Assembly: GCA_014379305.1 (NCBI GenBank)
Contig: JACMMB010000142.1
Location: 1 to 7,386, forward strand
Direction of reading: 5' to 3'
Length of the DNA: 7,386 nt
Source: Akkermansiaceae bacterium
GTDB taxonomy: Bacteria > Verrucomicrobiota > Verrucomicrobiia > Verrucomicrobiales > Akkermansiaceae
Shown here: positions 5,329-7,386 of the stretch, in pieces
How the letters are laid out: each line of letters begins with the position of its first letter
How positions within the stretch are numbered: position 1 is the stretch's first letter
Made by a program: the position numbers and the translations under genes
The notes under the pieces: model-generated
Seen by the model: only the letters and a program-made list of their open reading frames with translations
What the model was told of the DNA's origin: nothing
Databases searched by the model: none

Positions 5329-7386
5329 ATGACCGCCTACACTAACCGCGAACTTTCCTGGCTGGAATTCAACCAACGGGTCCTTGACCAGGCCCTCCGG
5401 GAAAAACTTCCGCTCCTTGAGCGCGTGAAATTCCTCGCCATCTCCGCATCCAATCTCGACGAATTTTTCCAAGTCCGCGTCGGCTCTCTCATGCTGCTTC
5501 GCCGCAGTGGCCGCAAAACCCGCGACAACTCCGGCTACACGCCCACCCGGAATCTCGCCGCTATCCGCGAGCGGGTTTTGAAAATGAATGAGGACCAATA
5601 CCATCTGCTCAACCAAACCCTCATCCCCCAGCTCGCACAGAAAGGCATCGTCCTCCTTTCCGCCGCACAGCTCTCGGATTCCCAACGCGCCCAGACGGCC
5701 ATCACTTTTGAAGATAATATATCCCCGCTGCTGACTCCTCTCGCCGTCGATCCCAACTCGCCTCCACCCACCGTTCCCGCCTTGCACATTGTCCTTGCCT
5801 GCCGCCTCCACGATCCCACGGACCAAACCACCCGCCACGTTCTCATCCCCGTGCATGAGAATCTCCCCCGTCGGATCGCCGTCACTACCGATGACGAAAC
5901 CCAGGCTTTCATCCTCATCGAAGACCTCGTCGCAACCCACGCCGGGCGGCTTTTTCCAGGCGAAACCATTACCGCCACCACCGCGTTCCGGGTCACCAGA
6001 AACGGCGATATTGCCGTGCAGGAAGAAGAGGCCATCGACCTCGCCGATGAAATGGAAGACGTTCTCACCGCCCGTCGTTTTGCAGATACCGTCCGCCTGG
6101 AGATGCGTGCGGAAGCCCCGCGCGATTTATCCCGCATGATCCAGACAGTCACCGCCTCCACCTCGCAGGAAATTTACCGCCACGCCGGCCCGCTCGGCCT
6201 CGCCTCTTTCATGGATCTCGCCTTCCTCCCGGATTTCGACCACCTCCGCGATGAGGACTGGCCGGCCCAGAACTCCCCCGCAATCACTCCCGGCGCTTCC
6301 ATGTTCGAGACCATCGCCGCGAGCGATCTCCTCCTCTTCCACCCCTATGAATCCTTCGATCCGGTCATCCGCCTCATTGAGGAAGCCGCTGTCGATCCCG
6401 ATGTCATCGCGATCAAGCAAATCCTCTACCGCACCGCCCGCCAATCCCGCATCATCGACGCACTCATCAACGCTGCGGAAAACGGCAAGCACGTCACTGT
6501 CCTTGTAGAGCTCAAAGCCCGCTTCGACGAAGCCCGCAACCTCACCCGCGCCGATGAACTCCAGCGCGCCGGTGCCCAGATTGTTTATGGCGTCAAAAAC
6601 CTCAAGACCCATGCCAAAATCTGCCTCATTCTCCGCCGCGAGTCCGGCCACATCCGCCGCTACGTCCACCTTGCAACCGGCAATTATAACGAAACCACCT
6701 CCCGCCTCTACACCGACCTTTCCTACCTCACCTGCAAAGCCGAATACGGCAACGACGCCTCACTCCTTTTCAACGCTGTCACCGGCCGCTCGAAACTCCT
6801 CCGCTTCCAGCGCCTGATCCCCGCCCCTTCGGCTCTGAAGCCAAGCCTGCTTGATCTCATCGCGGGCGAAACCGAGCGCGCGAAGCAAGGCGTCCCCGCC
6901 CGCATCGTCGGGAAAATCAACTCCCTCCAGGATCCGGAAATCATATCCGCGCTCTACACCGCCTCCCAAGCCGGCGTGCAAATCCGCCTCAACGTCCGCG
7001 GCATCTGCTGTCTCATTCCCGGCAACCCGGAATTCTCGAAAAACATTGAAGTCGTCTCCATCATCGACCGTTACCTTGAGCACGCACGCCTCATCTATTT
7101 CCACCAAGGCGGCGACCCGCAGGTCTTCATCTCTTCGGCGGATTGGATGACCCGGAACCTTGAAAAGCGCGTCGAGCTCATGATCCCCATTGAGGATAAA
7201 TCCATCAAACGCCGGCTCGTTAAAATCCTCGAAACCTACTTTCAGGATAATCAAAACGCCTACCACATCCTCCCGGACGGCAGTTCCAAGCCTTTGGCCC
7301 CTAAAAAAGGCGAAAAGCCCTTCCGCGCTCAGGAGTTTTTTCACCAACAGGCCAAACGCGCCGCCAAGGCCCGCGAACATGAACGC
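5329..7386 (+). CDS. ppk1: Polyphosphate kinase 1 (partial, runs off the right edge)
   Basis: Reversibly polymerises the ATP gamma-phosphate into polyphosphate, via a phosphohistidine intermediate. The frame is open for 686 codons without a stop; full PPK1 is about 690-720 residues, so only the tail is missing. Domains: N-terminal helical domain from NRELSWLEFNQRVL (6-19) with SNLDEFF (41-47, Asn42 for ATP binding); head domain about 105-310, including FRVTRNGDIAVQEEEA; first phospholipase D-like domain with HPYESFDPV, Arg368, LKARFDE (395-401, Arg398) and autophosphorylated His428 in KTHAK; second such domain with His585 in YLEHARLIYF and SSADWMTRNLEKRVEL. These His and Arg positions lie a constant 7 below their E. 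coli counterparts (375, 405, 435, 592). It starts 32 bases after ppx with no visible Shine-Dalgarno, and is probably co-transcribed. All key residues are present. Confidence 0.97.
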   Translation, partial: MTAYTNRELSWLEFNQRVLDQALREKLPLLERVKFLAISASNLDEFFQVRVGSLMLLRRSGRKTRDNSGYTPTRNLAAIRERVLKMNEDQYHLLNQTLIPQLAQKGIVLLSAAQLSDSQRAQTAITFEDNISPLLTPLAVDPNSPPPTVPALHIVLACRLHDPTDQTTRHVLIPVHENLPRRIAVTTDDETQAFILIEDLVATHAGRLFPGETITATTAFRVTRNGDIAVQEEEAIDLADEMEDVLTARRFADTVRLEMRAEAPRDLSRMIQTVTASTSQEIYRHAGPLGLASFMDLAFLPDFDHLRDEDWPAQNSPAITPGASMFETIAASDLLLFHPYESFDPVIRLIEEAAVDPDVIAIKQILYRTARQSRIIDALINAAENGKHVTVLVELKARFDEARNLTRADELQRAGAQIVYGVKNLKTHAKICLILRRESGHIRRYVHLATGNYNETTSRLYTDLSYLTCKAEYGNDASLLFNAVTGRSKLLRFQRLIPAPSALKPSLLDLIAGETERAKQGVPARIVGKINSLQDPEIISALYTASQAGVQIRLNVRGICCLIPGNPEFSKNIEVVSIIDRYLEHARLIYFHQGGDPQVFISSADWMTRNLEKRVELMIPIEDKSIKRRLVKILETYFQDNQNAYHILPDGSSKPLAPKKGEKPFRAQEFFHQQAKRAAKAREHER

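Noticed and set aside
5035..7380. Several open frames antisense to ppx and ppk1
   Set aside because: All lie opposite well-supported conserved coding sequence and are Gly/Glu/Val- or Arg/Ser-rich, as expected from complementing a C-biased gene. None has a family motif.

Overview
The window looks like a piece of a Verrucomicrobia-type chromosome. The reasons are a secreted protein with a PEP-CTERM sorting tail ending in four arginines, C-ending codon use in ppx and ppk1, few clear Shine-Dalgarno sites, and a polyphosphate gene cluster. This placement is an inference from gene content; no rRNA or other marker is present.

Layout, left to right. (1) Positions 29-1751, minus strand: a tight two-gene unit of a patatin-like phospholipase followed by a small SLOG-superfamily protein. 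The two overlap by 11 bases, and the window ends just 28 bases past the second gene. A CapV-like lipase coupled to a putative nucleotide-ligand sensor has the architecture of a membrane-attacking abortive-infection (antiphage) module, but no CD-NTase or other signal synthase is visible. (2) Positions 1752-1920: the divergent regulatory region. It holds an 18-bp perfect palindrome framed by an 8-bp direct repeat, and a candidate minus-strand promoter. (3) Positions 1921-2715, plus strand: an exported DUF4394-like, PEP-CTERM-tagged protein, closed by a strong rho-independent terminator. (4) Positions 2784-7386: a polyphosphate island. A class III-like PPK2 on the minus strand is divergent from a plus-strand ppx-ppk1 operon; ppk1 runs off the right edge a few codons short of its expected end.

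How the genes work together. PPK1 builds polyphosphate from ATP. PPK2 uses polyphosphate to rephosphorylate nucleotides. The Ppx/GppA-family protein would normally hydrolyse polyphosphate from the chain end, but its glycine-rich phosphate-binding loops are unusually degenerate, so it may have weakened or altered activity. The patatin/SLOG pair is a separate functional unit and has a different codon style from ppx-ppk1. No stretch above 300 bases lacks a gene. I saw no tRNA, rRNA, CRISPR array, transposase or attachment site.
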